NCBI GenBank assembly: GCA_025506515.1
Contig: CM046442.1
Span: 57,945,884-58,009,883, forward strand
Length of the DNA: 64,000 nt
Source of the DNA: Flaveria trinervia
Taxonomy: Eukaryota; Streptophyta; Magnoliopsida; Asterales; Asteraceae
Reading direction: 5' to 3'
Position 1 is the first letter of the stretch, and every line of letters begins with the position of its first letter. A program made the position numbers and the translations under genes. The notes under the pieces are model-generated. The model saw only the letters and a list, made by a program, of their open reading frames with translations, searched no databases and was not told where the DNA came from. This document shows, one piece after another, positions 1-10,558 of this stretch.

Positions 1-540
1 GTTTGCCCCGCATCCCTCTTCAATCTCAACTCTTTGAGATAGACCAGACAATTGTGTTTCCAATGGCCTACCTCACCGCACTCAAAACACGGTCTTCATG
101 ACCAACCTTTTGCTTCTTTTCTTTCGGTTTGGGTGGTTTCACTTTAGCTTTACCCTTACCCTTCCCCTTGACATGCCCCTTCCCATTGGCAACACTTGCC
201 CTAGGGATGGGGAGGATCCTTTTCTTACTACCTCCTTCATTGATCGTAAGGACTGGTAGAACCTTTCTACCCATGCCTGCCTTGGCTGTTTTGAGCATTG
301 AATGAAGCTCACCAATTCTCTTGTCCCATCCATTCATGTTATAGTTCATAACAAAGCTATCAAACTTCTTGGATAGGGAGTTGAGGATCAAATCTATTGC
401 CAACTCATTGGACACACGACAGTTAAGCGTTTCAAGGCGATCAATATGGCTCTTCATCTTAAGAACGTAAGATGATACCGATTGGGTCTCGTCCATCCGA
501 CATGCATGGAGCGCTCGAACCGTTTCGAAGCGTTCCACCC
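1..540 (-). pseudogene. gag: Truncated gag fragment of tandem copy A0 (A-family copia)
   Basis: This reads on the minus strand as the middle of a Ty1/copia Gag: a helical region with ERFETV, SYVLKMKSHIDRLE and ILNSLSKKFDSF, then a basic Lys/Gly-rich stretch (KGKGHVKGKGKGKAK) that precedes the zinc knuckle in this family. It is almost identical to the corresponding part of the gag at 5370-5890. The N-terminal third of gag and the whole leader are missing: at about 540 the coding sequence runs straight into a primer binding site and an LTR. The zinc-knuckle cysteines and everything downstream lie at or beyond the left edge of the window. An open frame appears to continue from 540 to 562, but those codons are PBS sequence, not gag. 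Certain as a gag remnant; the tandem interpretation is inference. Confidence 0.85.
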
Positions 541-544
541 TATA

Positions 545-561
545 ACCGGCTCTTGATGCCA
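545..561 (-). other. Primer binding site next to the A LTR
   Basis: On the minus strand this reads TGGCATCAAGAGCCGG, one base after the LTR end. It is the same site found beside the F LTR (TGGCATCTAGAGCCGG) and resembles the plant copia PBS TGGTATCAGAGC that pairs with initiator tRNA-Met. Its presence on the outer side of this LTR shows that the LTR also served as the 5' LTR of a second internal region (A0). Confidence 0.75.
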
Positions 562-562
562 T

Positions 563-1473
563 TGTTAGGTTTTGTAGAAGTTTATCAAAGTCATATTAAC
601 CATTAATATGTAAAAACGCAATGGAGTTATAATCAAAAACCATTTTGAGATTAGTTAGTTTATGCATCAAATACATTTGATTAAAACAAAACCCAAGACA
701 AGGATCAATTTATATGGAAGAGCATACTATCAAAACCACTCAAGAACACATTTACTACCATAGAAACGTGGAGAATGATGCAGGAATATGATGATGTTTG
801 AAAGCTAAGACTTCAATGTAGAAGCCCTCAAGAGATGATACCCACAAGCCCTTCCAAGACACCTACTTGTTAGGTAGTAAAACACCAACATGCTACTCTT
901 CTTGTAGATCCGAATCTGCCCAAGCAAATCTGAATTTTTGAAGCTTGCAAAGCTGATTTTTCAGCCAAGAAGAAAAGAGAAAACTTGCTTGTGTGTGTGT
1001 GAGAAAAAGATGTGTCTTTGGAAGAGTGTAAGAGTAAGTTTATTATTGCATGAACCAAGACCAATAGGAGGATTCCCAAGGCCAAGGGCGACCGAAATTG
1101 GACCCCCAAAGTGGGTTTCCCTCCCATTTTTCTGTTATAAAATGTTACACACTTACCCTTTGCTTTATAAAACGAAAACCCCTTTTAAATTTATAACACT
1201 AGTACACGTTCATTTGTCATTGTTTAACTAACTTAAATAATGAAACAAATGATTTCTCATGAACAAATCAACTACATAATGTTGTTCATTTATAAAAGCA
1301 ATGTTTTAGAAAACCCGTTTTCTAAATTGGTGTTAATATTTATTTTATGATCTCATCAAAGAACAAATATTTATTGGTGTTTGTTTGGCTTGTTATTGTG
1401 TATGACCCGACTTGGGTCATAACGTACTAACCACATCAATCTTATATGTGTCTTGGACATATAAGATCCAACA
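563..1473 (-). repeat. LTR shared by elements A and A0 (911 bp)
   Basis: On the minus strand the segment starts TGTTGGATC and ends CCTAACA, giving TG...CA ends. It is flanked by a polypurine tract on the right (1474-1488) and a PBS on the left (545-561). It is related to the LTRs of C (932 bp) and F (941 bp): the block around 1381-1473 (TATGACCCGACTTGGGTCA) is nearly the same in F at 56850-56924. The open frames seen here on either strand have no family similarity and are LTR noise. Having a PPT on one side and a PBS on the other means this single LTR serves two internal regions, the mark of a tandem LTR-internal-LTR-internal arrangement. Confidence 0.85.
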
Positions 1474-1488
1474 TTCTCCCACTTGCAC
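1474..1488 (-). other. Polypurine tract of element A
   Basis: Minus-strand GTGCAAGTGGGAGAA lies directly against the LTR start. The same purine-rich sequence precedes the 3' LTR in C (41732-41746) and F (56925-56939), so it is the plus-strand priming site of this family. Confidence 0.8.
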
Positions 1489-2241
1489 AAGATTCATAGA
1501 AAATTGATGTAAGCAGTAAATACCGCCTAACAACGGTTTACTACCCATAATATGTATGACTAGGTGCCATTCAATAACATCATCTCCTTCAAGTACCATA
1601 CTTGAAATGTTTTAGGTGAATTAATCATCCATCCTTTTGTTACAGATGTCATGTTAAATCCCAGAGACACAGAATTGTCATTCTTCGATGATTTAGCTTT
1701 AACAGGCTTTAGACATCTATCTCTCACTGAATAAGAGGAACAAATTCCATCTTGACTACATACGTCTCTCACAATTACCTTATATCATACCTGAACCTAG
1801 CCTTACATACTGTTAATGTTTCAGAACAGCAAAGCACTAAGTCAAAGTACGATACTTGGTGAATATCAAGACACAATATGTATCTCAGGTCTGAGGATAC
1901 AATGATATTCACCTTTACTCAATATTTCTTATGACTAATCATAAAGATTCCATGCAGAAATAATAGAGAGCGGGTAAGTCCTATATCTATATCCCATAGA
2001 TATCAATGAACCTTGGTAGCAACCTTTTGCTCTATATTCATACTTTATGAATATCAACCAATCCAAGTTCATTATAGTCTTACATTCATAGTTGTTCCCA
2101 TAAGTATGATCGACTACAGAAGTTTAGAATAATTTACTTATTCATGGATTTAAACATGCTAAAATAGAAGAACAAATGAAGATTATAACCATATAATTAA
2201 GTCAAATAACATAAGTTCCAATATCTAAATACAAAATTTGA
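1489..2241 (-). other. 3' untranslated region of element A
   Basis: Non-coding stretch between the RNase H stop and the polypurine tract. It is very similar to 43004-43544 (A2) and more distantly similar to the 3' regions of C (40984-41731, inverted) and F (56940-57694). Conserved landmarks include GGTATTTACTGC next to the PPT and TATGTATCTCAGGTCTGAGGA around 1877. The short frames here are not conserved as protein; I see no gene. Confidence 0.7.
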
Positions 2242-4068
2242 TCAAGTCCAATCACTAGAATATCGAAGTCCTAAGGCACAAGTATGACTTTCATGCTTTG
2301 ACCTATCCAGGAGCTTCGTGAATAGATGTGCAATGTTTTGATCAGTTTGAACTTTGCGAATACATATCTTTCCCTTTTCAACTTCACCCCATATGTAGTT
2401 GAATCTCCATTCAATGTTCCGAGTCTTTTAATGTGCACGACTTTCCTTGATTTGAGCAATCGCACCCTCGTTATCACAAAAGATCTCTAGGGGGTCTTGA
2501 ATGGTAGCAACGACCCCTAGATCAGCTATGAACTTCATAAGCCACGCAGCTTCTTGAGCTGCCAATGAAGCGGCGATGTATTCTGATTCTGTGATAGATA
2601 GTGCCCTACATCTTTCTTTGTGCTTTTCCAAGAGACTGGTCCTCCATTCATAATGAAGACATATCCCGACTGTGATCGAGAATCATCTCGATCAGTTTGG
2701 AAACTCGCATCCGTGTAACCCTCTACAACGAGTTCCTCCTTACCAGATCCATATATTAAGAACATGTCCTTAGTATTTCTAAGGTATTTCAAAATACTCT
2801 TAACAGCCATCCAATGACTATTACCAGGATTCTGTTGATATCTACTTGTCATGATTAGAGCACATGACACGTCTGGCCTAGAACATATCATTGCATACAT
2901 GATGGATCCTATAGCAGATGCATATGGGAATCCATTCATTCTTTCTTGTTCAACCTTTCAACTAGGACATTGAGATGAGCTCAATATAGTCCCATTTTGA
3001 ATAGGTACCAAACCTTTCTTAGAATTCTCCATCTTGAACCTTTTCAAGATCTTTTCAATGTATGCACTTTGGTTTAAACCTATCAACCGTCTTGATCTAT
3101 CCCTATAGATCTTTATTCCAAGATATAGGTGGCTTCACCAAGATCCTTAATGGAAAAACAGTTTCCAAGCCAGGCTTTTACACCTTCCATGGTTGGAATG
3201 TCGTTTCCAAGTAGTAAAATGTCATCGACATATAATACAAGGAAAGTAATAGTGCTCCCACTAGCTTTCTTATATACACAAGCTTCATCAGCGTTTTTGA
3301 TGAAGCCAATTTTCTTTACTCCATCATCAAAACGGTGATTCCAACTTCTCGACGCTTGTTTCAATCCGTAAATTGACTTCTTTAACTTGCATACCTTGTT
3401 AGGATGTTTTGATCGACAAAACCTTCAGGATGTTCCATATGGACATCTTCCTCAGGATATCCATTAAGGAAGGCGGTTTTGACATCCATTTGCCAAATCT
3501 CATAGTCATGATATGCTGCTATGGCAAATAATATCCTGACAGACTTTAGCATTGCCACAGGTGAAAAAGTTTCATCATAATCAACCCCTTGAGTTTGAGT
3601 GAAACCTTTTGCTACAAGTCTAGCTTTGTAAGTATCCAAGTTTCCATGCATATCAGTTTTCTTCTTGAAAACCCACTTAGTTCCAACTACCTTGGACTTA
3701 AGAGGTGGTGTAACCAATTCCCAAACTTGGTTATCATACATGGATTGCATCTCAACGTTCATGGCTTCTTGCCATTTGTCAAAATCAGGTTTTGACATTG
3801 CATCATGGTATGCGGTTGGTTCATCCGAATCTACCACATAGCATCCATCCATGAAAAATCCATATCTCTCAGGAGGAACACTAGTTCTACCAGATCTACG
3901 AACGTTTTGTGTATCTTGATCATCTATATGATCATTCTCAACATCCTCATGTTGATTGCTAGTATCAACCAAATGTGTATCGTCTTGTGAATCTTGAACC
4001 TCTTCTAGTTCCACTGTTCTTCCACTAGTTTCTTTCGAAAGGAACTTAGTTTCCAAGAACTCTGCCTT
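2242..4068 (-). pseudogene. pol: Element A reverse transcriptase and RNase H (broken)
   Basis: Copia RT and RNase H on the minus strand. Visible in order: linker with RRSGRTSVPPERYGFF; RT start VWELVTPPLKSKVVGTKWVFK; KARLVAKGFTQTQGVDYDETFSPVA; WQMDVKTAFLNG with a catalytic Asp; FLVLYVDDILLLG with the YVDD box near 3205-3240; RNase H GYTDASF, ITESEYIA, FCDNEGA and the C-terminal RYSSDWT before the stop at 2242. An in-frame TGA near 4067 separates it from integrase. A 1-bp deletion around 3408-3412 (compare F at 58871) shifts the frame before IYGLKQASRSW. Further frameshifts lie near 3112, 2940 and 2630. The order PR-IN-RT-RH is that of Ty1/copia. Not functional. Confidence 0.9.
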
Positions 4069-5319
4069 TCAAGCAATAAACACTTTCTGTTGTATTGGAT
4101 CATAGAAATAATATCCAATACAATCTATAGGATATCCAATGAAGATACACTTTGTGGATCGGGCTTCCAATTTCTTTTGAGTGTATTGCTTAGGATAAGC
4201 CTCACACCCCCAAACTTTTAAATATGATAATGATGGAACCCTTCCATGCCATACTTCAAAAGGTGTCCTTTTCACTTTCTTGGTTGGGGCCATATTTAAA
4301 ATACGGGCCGCGGAGAGCAATGCGAAACCCCAAAATGATAGAGGTAGTGTACTTCTAGCCATAATAGATCGAACCATATCCAATAGAGTCCGATTCTTCC
4401 TCTCGGACACACCATTATGTTGTGGTGTTCCAGGTGGAGTAAGTTGTGAGACAATCCCACAACTTCTAAGATACTCTTGAAAGTCACTACTTAGGTATTC
4501 ACCTCCTCTATCGGTACGAAGAATCTTGATCGTTTTGTTGAGTTGATTTTCTACCTCATTATTGAAGATTTTGAACATTTCAAAAGATTCATGTTTGTGT
4601 CTTAACAAGTACACATACCCATAACGAGTATAGTTACTATAGTCATCGGTAAAGGTAATGAAGTATCTTTCACCATTCCTAGTTATTGGCTTAAAAGGTC
4701 CACATACATCCGAATGTATGATCCTTAATAATTGCCCTTTCATTAGTCCCACTAAAAGGGGCCTTTGTCATTTTACCTTGTAAACAAGACTCGCATACAT
4801 CAAATGAATCAATTTCTTTAGTTTTCAAAAGACCATTCTTTTGAAGTTTTTGCATACGATTCTTGTTTATGTGACCAAGGTGACAATGCCAAAAATTGGA
4901 ATCATGCAAATGTAATTTGAGCCTTTTGGTGGTTGCTTGGTACATTGAGCTATCATATGTTGTGTTATCATGAACCAAATCATAAATACTATTACAAGGT
5001 ATAGCCTTAAAATAAAACACATGATTTAAAGAAACATGAATATCATTGTCAAGAAACTTGAAATCATAATCACATTGTCTTAGACGGGAAACAAAAATAA
5101 TGTTCCTAGTCAAACTAGGAGGATACAAAACATTCTTTAAAATAACTTCCAAACCACTTGGAATCTTCAAAATGTAGTCTCCTGGAGCTTCTACGTGAAC
5201 CTTTGCACCATTGCCCATAAAGAGACAATTTCTCCTTTTGCATAATGCTCACTTCTTTTGAACCCCTGCAACAAATTGCAAATATGAGTTCCACATCCGG
5301 TATCCAATACCCATGTGTT
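4069..5319 (-). pseudogene. pol: Element A protease and integrase (frameshifted)
   Basis: The protease active site DTG is at 5296-5304 (WVLDTGCGTH). A frameshift near 5220 separates it from the next frame, which holds the GAG-pre-integrase zinc domain HCHLGHINKNRMQKLQ...CESCLQGK. Another shift near 4750 leads into the integrase core with HSDVCGPF (first Asp, about 4710), LRTDRGGEY (second Asp) and NGVSERKNRTL (Glu), so all three DDE residues are intact here. The C-terminal part has the copia signature WGFALLSAARILN and VWGCEAYPK, then IFIGYP. It ends at an in-frame TGA at the junction with the RT linker. The domain is well preserved but cannot be translated as one protein. Confidence 0.9.
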
Positions 5320-6254
5320 AGAAGAAATAACATTTAGCTCAACATGTATCATAAAGATTGTACCTGAGGTTTGCCCCGCATCCCTCTTCGATCTCAACTC
5401 TTTGAGATAGACCGGACAATTGTGTTTCCAATGGCCTACCTCACCACACTCAAAACACAGGTCTTCATGACCAACCTTTTGCTTCTTTTCTTTCGGTTTG
5501 GGTGGTTCCACTTTAGCTTTACTCTTACCCTTCCCCTTGACGTGCCCCTTCCCTTTGGCAACACTTGCCCTAGGGATGGGCAGGATCCTTTTCTTACTAC
5601 CTCCTTCATTGATCGTAAGGACTAGTAGAACCTTTCTACCCATGCCTGCCTTGGCCGTTTTGAGCATTGAATGAAGCTCACCATTGCTCTTCTCCCATCC
5701 ATTCATGTTATAGTTCATAACAAAGCTATCAAACTTCTGGATAGGGAGTTGAGGATCAAATCCGTTGCCAACTCGTTGGACACACGACAGTTAAGCCTTT
5801 CAAGGTGATCAATGTGGCTCTTCACCTTAAGAACGTAAGATGATACCGATTGGGTCTTGTCCATCCGACATGCATTGAGCGCTCAAACTGTTTCGAAGCG
5901 TTCCACCCTTGATTATTGTTGAAATATTTCCTTCAACTGGGTGATCATGTCATAGGCATTGTGGTTCTCAAAGTCTTTTTGCAAATCGGGAATCATACTC
6001 GCTAGCATGAGACATGAGACTTGCACAGAGTCCTCGGTGTACTTGACCCACTCGTTAAAGGCCTCTACGTCATTCTTATCAGGTTGATCGGGAATGGGAT
6101 CGTCTAACACATAGGACTTCTTTTCTTGCTTGAGAACGATTCTCAAGTTTCGGTACCAATCCATCAAGTTTCCATGGTTGAGACGTTCCTTCTCGAGAAT
6201 GGTTCTTAGTGATAGGTTATGGACGGTTGGGATTGAGTGGTTGTTGTTTGCCAT
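5320..6254 (-). pseudogene. gag: Element A gag (broken)
   Basis: Start ATG at 6252-6254 gives MANNNHSIPTVHNLSL, matching the starts of C (37015) and F (61717). The N-terminal domain has ILEKERLNHGNLMDWYRNLR, VLKQEKKSYVLDDPIP and AYDMITQLKEIFQQ. A stop at 5913 falls where C and F continue QARVERFETV, and a 1-bp shift near 5740 breaks the middle. The C-terminal part has the basic KGKGKSKAK stretch and an intact CCHC zinc knuckle CFECGEVGHWKHNC at 5416-5457. Gag packages the element RNA; the knuckle binds nucleic acid. Same start context and length as its relatives, so the start choice is firm. Confidence 0.9.
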
Positions 6255-6615
6255 CTACAATTTTAGAAAGTTCAATTTTTAGTATTATAATATCAAAGTA
6301 TTTTAATTATTAATACCCTTTGATGTCTCATAGACAATTAATAATTAAAATTCTAGAATCCAACGTTACAAATAAATATCGGTTAGGTGACCTTTATCCC
6401 TTTATTTAAATTAACAAGGTAGTCAACATTTGTCAATTGTAACCTATTAAAATTTCTAGCGTATGGGATCGGTTAAAACATCTTATGTTTATTTTGGCAT
6501 GTTAATCCCATCAACACCTTTTGTACGTCATGCTTCAGTGAGCCTAATGCATGAGTTCCAAATCAAGTCGCCCTAGTTAGACACACGTGTGATTTTACTA
6601 ATATAAGTGGTTAGG
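6255..6615 (-). other. Leader of element A, gag-proximal part
   Basis: Non-coding sequence between gag and the PBS, cut by the insertion of element B at 6616. It matches the F leader (61718-62070) and, inverted, the C leader (36660-37014). One complete leader motif is present at 6381-6400, and the first half of the second copy is at 6609-6615. The remainder of the leader resumes at 31347. Confidence 0.85.
6381..6400 (-). promoter_or_regulatory. Leader motif copy 1 of element A
   Basis: Sense-strand GGGATAAAGGTCACCTAACC. One of nine copies found in the leaders of A, C and F, always three per leader. The role is unknown; an RNA-level function (packaging, dimerisation, translation control) is inference. 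Confidence 0.6.
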
Positions 6616-6689
6616 TGTTGGACCAAAAGAACCAATGAGCCTGATCAGAAAAACCTCTAAGTCCCACAGACATTACAACTGCTGAAGAA

Positions 6690-6960
6690 GATCACAACAG
6701 CTGAAGACATTAGCTGATTACAAGGTCTGAAGACAAAGTCTGAAGACAAGAACTGAAGACTACTACTGAAGACAAAGTCTGAAAGTAAAGAACTGAAGAC
6801 AAAGTCTGAAGCTATCAGCTGAAGACAAAGTCTGAAAGTAAAGTACTGAAGACAAAGTCTGAAGCTATCAGCTGAAGACAAAGTCTGAAAGTAAAAGTCT
6901 GAAGAACAAAGTCTGAAGAACAAAGACTGAAGACAAAGACTGAAGACCAAAGTGATCAGT
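6690..6960 (+). repeat. U3 repeat array of CTGAAGAC units in B
   Basis: The words CTGAAGAC, AAAGTCTGAA and GCTATCAGCTGAAGAC recur many times. The larger unit has a period of about 53-54 bp, best seen at 6790-6890. The position upstream of the TATA box suggests an enhancer-like role. The reverse-strand open frame across it (FSLCLQS-type peptide) comes from repeat composition and is not a gene. Confidence 0.8.
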
Positions 6961-7207
6961 AGTTGTCACAATAGCTGAAGTTATCAACCTTAGTAGTTGT
7001 GATGGTTTCCTTTCAGTACTTGTAATTTACTTTTCAGTAGTTATAGTTTCAGTAGTTTAGTTTTAGTAGTTTTATGTTTATGGTACTTAGCATTCTCTGA
7101 GATGTAATCAGTAGTTAAGAACATTCTCAATAGTTTGCATAGTTTTAGTAGTTTGAATAATTCTGTTAGATGTCATTATCAAGTGACATCAGTAGACGTC
7201 ACATCTC

Positions 7208-7217
7208 CTATATAAGG
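7208..7217 (+). promoter_or_regulatory. LTR promoter TATA box of B
   Basis: CTATATAAGG just after the repeat array and about 200 bp before the LTR end, the usual place for a copia LTR promoter. The B2 LTR has the matching site at 30147-30155. Confidence 0.65.
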
Positions 7218-7422
7218 GATGTTGACCTAGTTGTAAAGTGTGACATTGAGCCACCACAAAAGCATATGAATGAAATATCTCTTTTGCAGAATTCTCTTTT
7301 TCTATAACCATTTACTGTTACATTGAATATCAATTGTGTTCTTGTGAATTGTTTAATTCGTTGTTCGAATTCCGCTGCAATACTCTCTAATCAATCAAAC
7401 TTATATCACTGATCCTAACAAA

Positions 7423-7434
7423 TGGTATCAGAGC
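7423..7434 (+). other. Primer binding site of B
   Basis: TGGTATCAGAGC, the standard plant copia site complementary to the 3' end of initiator tRNA-Met, two bases after the LTR end. Confidence 0.92.
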
Positions 7435-7650
7435 AAGGTTAATCATTGATCGATCTAACAATTGATCATTGAAACTGCTATTCGATATCTAAGTTTGATT
7501 GAATTAGCATATTTGCAAGAATTGGTTATAGATCATTGAATTTCTGCTGCTTTCGTTTATCTGCTTTGAGTTTTCTCTTGGTTCATATTGAGTTTGTTGT
7601 GTTTTGCACTAAATCAGTTAAAACTTAATTGAATTTGGTTGAATCTGAGA

Positions 7651-10558
7651 ATGACTACTCCTTCTAATGACCCTCACAATACCGGTTCCTCACCAAGCCT
7701 TCGATGCTGGTTAGGACTGAGTATAACATATGGCAACGAAGAATGCTTCATCACCTGTCTGTTAACAGTTCAGGTTGTTGGACATCTGTGGTACATGGTC
7801 CACACAAGCCTATGGTGAACAATCCGGAAACCAACCAAATGGTTCCGAAGAAGAAGGAACAATACTCAGATGAGGATCGAAAACTGTTTGAGATTGATGC
7901 TAAAGCGCATGGAATTCTGGCCATGGCACTGCCGAATGAAATCTATTCTGGGCTTATGCATCATGAAACTGCCCATGACCTCTGGCATGCATTGAAGGAA
8001 CAATTTGGTGGAACAGATGAGGTCTTAGCAAACAACAGAGAAATCCTTGCCCAACAATATGAGACATTCTCTCATAGGAAGGGTGAGTCACTGACTCAAC
8101 AGTTTGAGCATTTTTCCTGTTTGATCTCTGAGCTAAAAATGGTCAAACATGAATACACTAATAGTCAGATGAATAACAAATTCCTCAGATCACTGCCTGA
8201 AAGATGGGACACATATACCATTGTCCTACGCTCCAGTGCAAATCTGGATAGTCTATCTCTCACCCAACTGCATGGGAAACTGCTTACATTTGAAAGAGAG
8301 ATATAGCAGAAAAGGAAATTGGCATCATCAGGAAAGCTCACTGATGACTTTGTACCAGGGAACACTGCCTTGGTTGGTCATGAGTCAGAATATGCTGCAT
8401 CTGAAAGCAATTATGATGAGCATATAGATTTCTCCTCAAACGGTTCAGATCATGCATTTGTTAGTGTTGACAGTCAGTCAGGCTGTAACAGTGACAATTT
8501 GTGTTTCATTATGGATGATTTAAAGGGTATTGCTGATGATGACTTAGAAGAGATGGATATTCTAAGCCAAATGGCCTTGATTAATATCAGATCTCAAAAG
8601 TTCTACAAGAGAACTGGTAGGAAATTTCCAGGACTCTCTGGCAAAACCAAAGTTGGTTTTGACAAGAGTAAGTTGAGGTGTCACAAATGCCACAAGCTTG
8701 GACACTTTGCAAGAGAGTGTAGATCATCGAGATCTAACTCCTCTGCACCCTTTGTGACTTTTCCAAGCAATAGTCCACAAAACAGAGGGCAACATCCTGC
8801 TAGTTCTGGTCATCATTCACAACCTATATCTCTTGCATATTTTGTCCCTCAGGGTCAAATGTCATATCCATATCCCTGTTATTACATGCCACACCCAAAT
8901 CCGGTTCAAGTTCCTTATACACAACAACCTCAAGCCCTACCTGAGCCTCTACCATCTCAATCATCTCAATCACAACCTCATCACAGCTTCGTCACCCCTA
9001 GTATTGTTGACTGGAGCAGTTTACCAGATAATCTCTCTGGTAATGAGCAATTATTTGCTGGTGATGGTCAACATGGTGGTGAACATCCTTTTGGGAATCT
9101 AGCTCTCATGGCCCTGGAATCTACTGATAGTTCATGCTCTAATGCATCTTCATCACAGGTAACCCAGGTATCTTCTTAGGCTAAGGGCAAGCTATGTTCT
9201 GAATCTTACATAGCTGCATTTATCTCTATTAGAGAGGCAAATGTAGCTTTAATAAATCAAAGTCTAGAGCTTGAGCAAACCCTTTCCAAAAGAAAAGCTG
9301 AATATGAGTCTATCCTTAAGGATAAAGATAATGAGATTTATAAGCTTAAATTCCAATTAAATGATGAAAACGCTAAGCTAGAGGTCATTCTTGAGAACCA
9401 TAGAGATCTCAAAGAAAAACTTGCAGTTACCCAAGTTGAGTGTGACCGCTGGGTACTGCAAGGGATTTGAAATGCTGCTCAGCAAGCAATCTGCTTCGAA
9501 TGTGAAGTTTGGAATAGGTTACAACCACATTGCACCACCTACAGATTTTACTCCAAAACCAATAGTAAAATCTAAAGGTGAAAGTAATTTCCAAACCACA
9601 TCATCATGCGCATCATCCTCAAGTGATCACCCAAAATCACAAGATGAAATCAGTGTTGATACCTCAGCAAATCAATTGGCTGATGGGTTAACTACTGATA
9701 AGCACATGAAGCTGAGTACTTCAGATGTTGTCCCTCAAAGTACCTCAAGTACTGAAGGGCAAGTCACAACATCTAAAAAGCATTTCAAATCAGCTGAAAT
9801 AAAAGGATTAACAACTGCTGATAGAGAACAGCTGAAGAACAAGTCTTCAATTGTTACAGATCCTTCAGTACTAAACAAAAGTACTGAAAGGAGGAAAGTA
9901 CTGAAGAGCACACCTTCAGTAGTTTCCACATCAGCAGTTGATCAATTCAAGATAAAGAATAAGCCATGTGAAATATGTGGTAAATTTAATCATCTTTCTG
10001 ATGAATGTTGGTACAGAAAGGGTTCCAAACTCAACAGAGATAAGCTTATTAAAATCCAGATGGATGAAATGAAAAATGAGTTTGAGACCAAGTTTGTACC
10101 ACAGTCATCCCAATGTGATGAACCCAAGCCTTCATCCAAATCCAAAAAGAAGGATAGGTTTTTCATAAAACAGCTAATAGTGCTCCTCATGATAAAAATC
10201 AAACTAAGTCTATGAATTTTAAGGAGGAAATGGTGGGTCACAGGAACTCATCAAACACAAGTACTGATATGTCACAAGAACTGAAAGCTTTAGCTACAAA
10301 TCAGACATAACTTGTTATGATGGTTCAACATTTGTTGGGGAGAGTTAACCAACTAGATGCACCTGTGATCAAACCACTGAAAAGGCATTCCAAGCCCAAA
10401 TCCAAGGAATCCATTTCAACACCATCTCCTTCTTCTCATCAGTTGTTAATCATAAGAAACAAGTTATGGTTAAATCTATTGATGAAAACAGACCCAAAAC
10501 CAAAAAGGTTTGGGTCTCAAAACTTAACTAGTTCTTTATGATGAATGCAGGGTTCTTC
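7651..10558 (+). pseudogene. gag: Element B gag (long Sirevirus-type, broken)
   Basis: The start ATG at 7651 gives MTTPSNDPHNTGSS, the same as B2 at 29702. A missing A in the CTCAACCAAG stretch near 7691 shifts the frame, so the body reads from about 7704. Next come a helical Gag domain with WHALKEQFGGTDEV and FSCLISELKMVKHEYTNSQM, an in-frame TAG at 8304-8306, and an acidic stretch IMDDLKGIADDDLEEMD. A CCHC knuckle CHKCHKLGHFAREC is at 8679-8720, followed by a Pro/Gln/Ser-rich segment. Residues encoded at about 9180-9440 form heptads typical of a coiled coil, and a second CCHC finger CEICGKFNHLSDEC is at 9967-10008. Sirevirus Gags are known for unusual length and coiled coils. Further stops lie near 9178, 10215 and 10308. 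Confidence 0.85.

Larger units (their letters stand above)
6616..7420 (+). repeat. 5' LTR of element B (805 bp)
   Basis: TG...CA ends with a PBS two bases downstream. U3 is dominated by an array of CTGAAGAC-type repeats (6690-6960). A TATA box CTATATAAGG lies at 7208-7217, which puts the transcription start near 7240. The 3' LTR (288 + 511 bp) matches it closely, roughly 95 percent by eye over the first 110 bases. Confidence 0.9.

Noticed and set aside
870..1231. Small open frames on both strands at 870-1231
   Set aside because: They lie within the A LTR, overlap on opposite strands and have no counterpart in the C or F LTRs.
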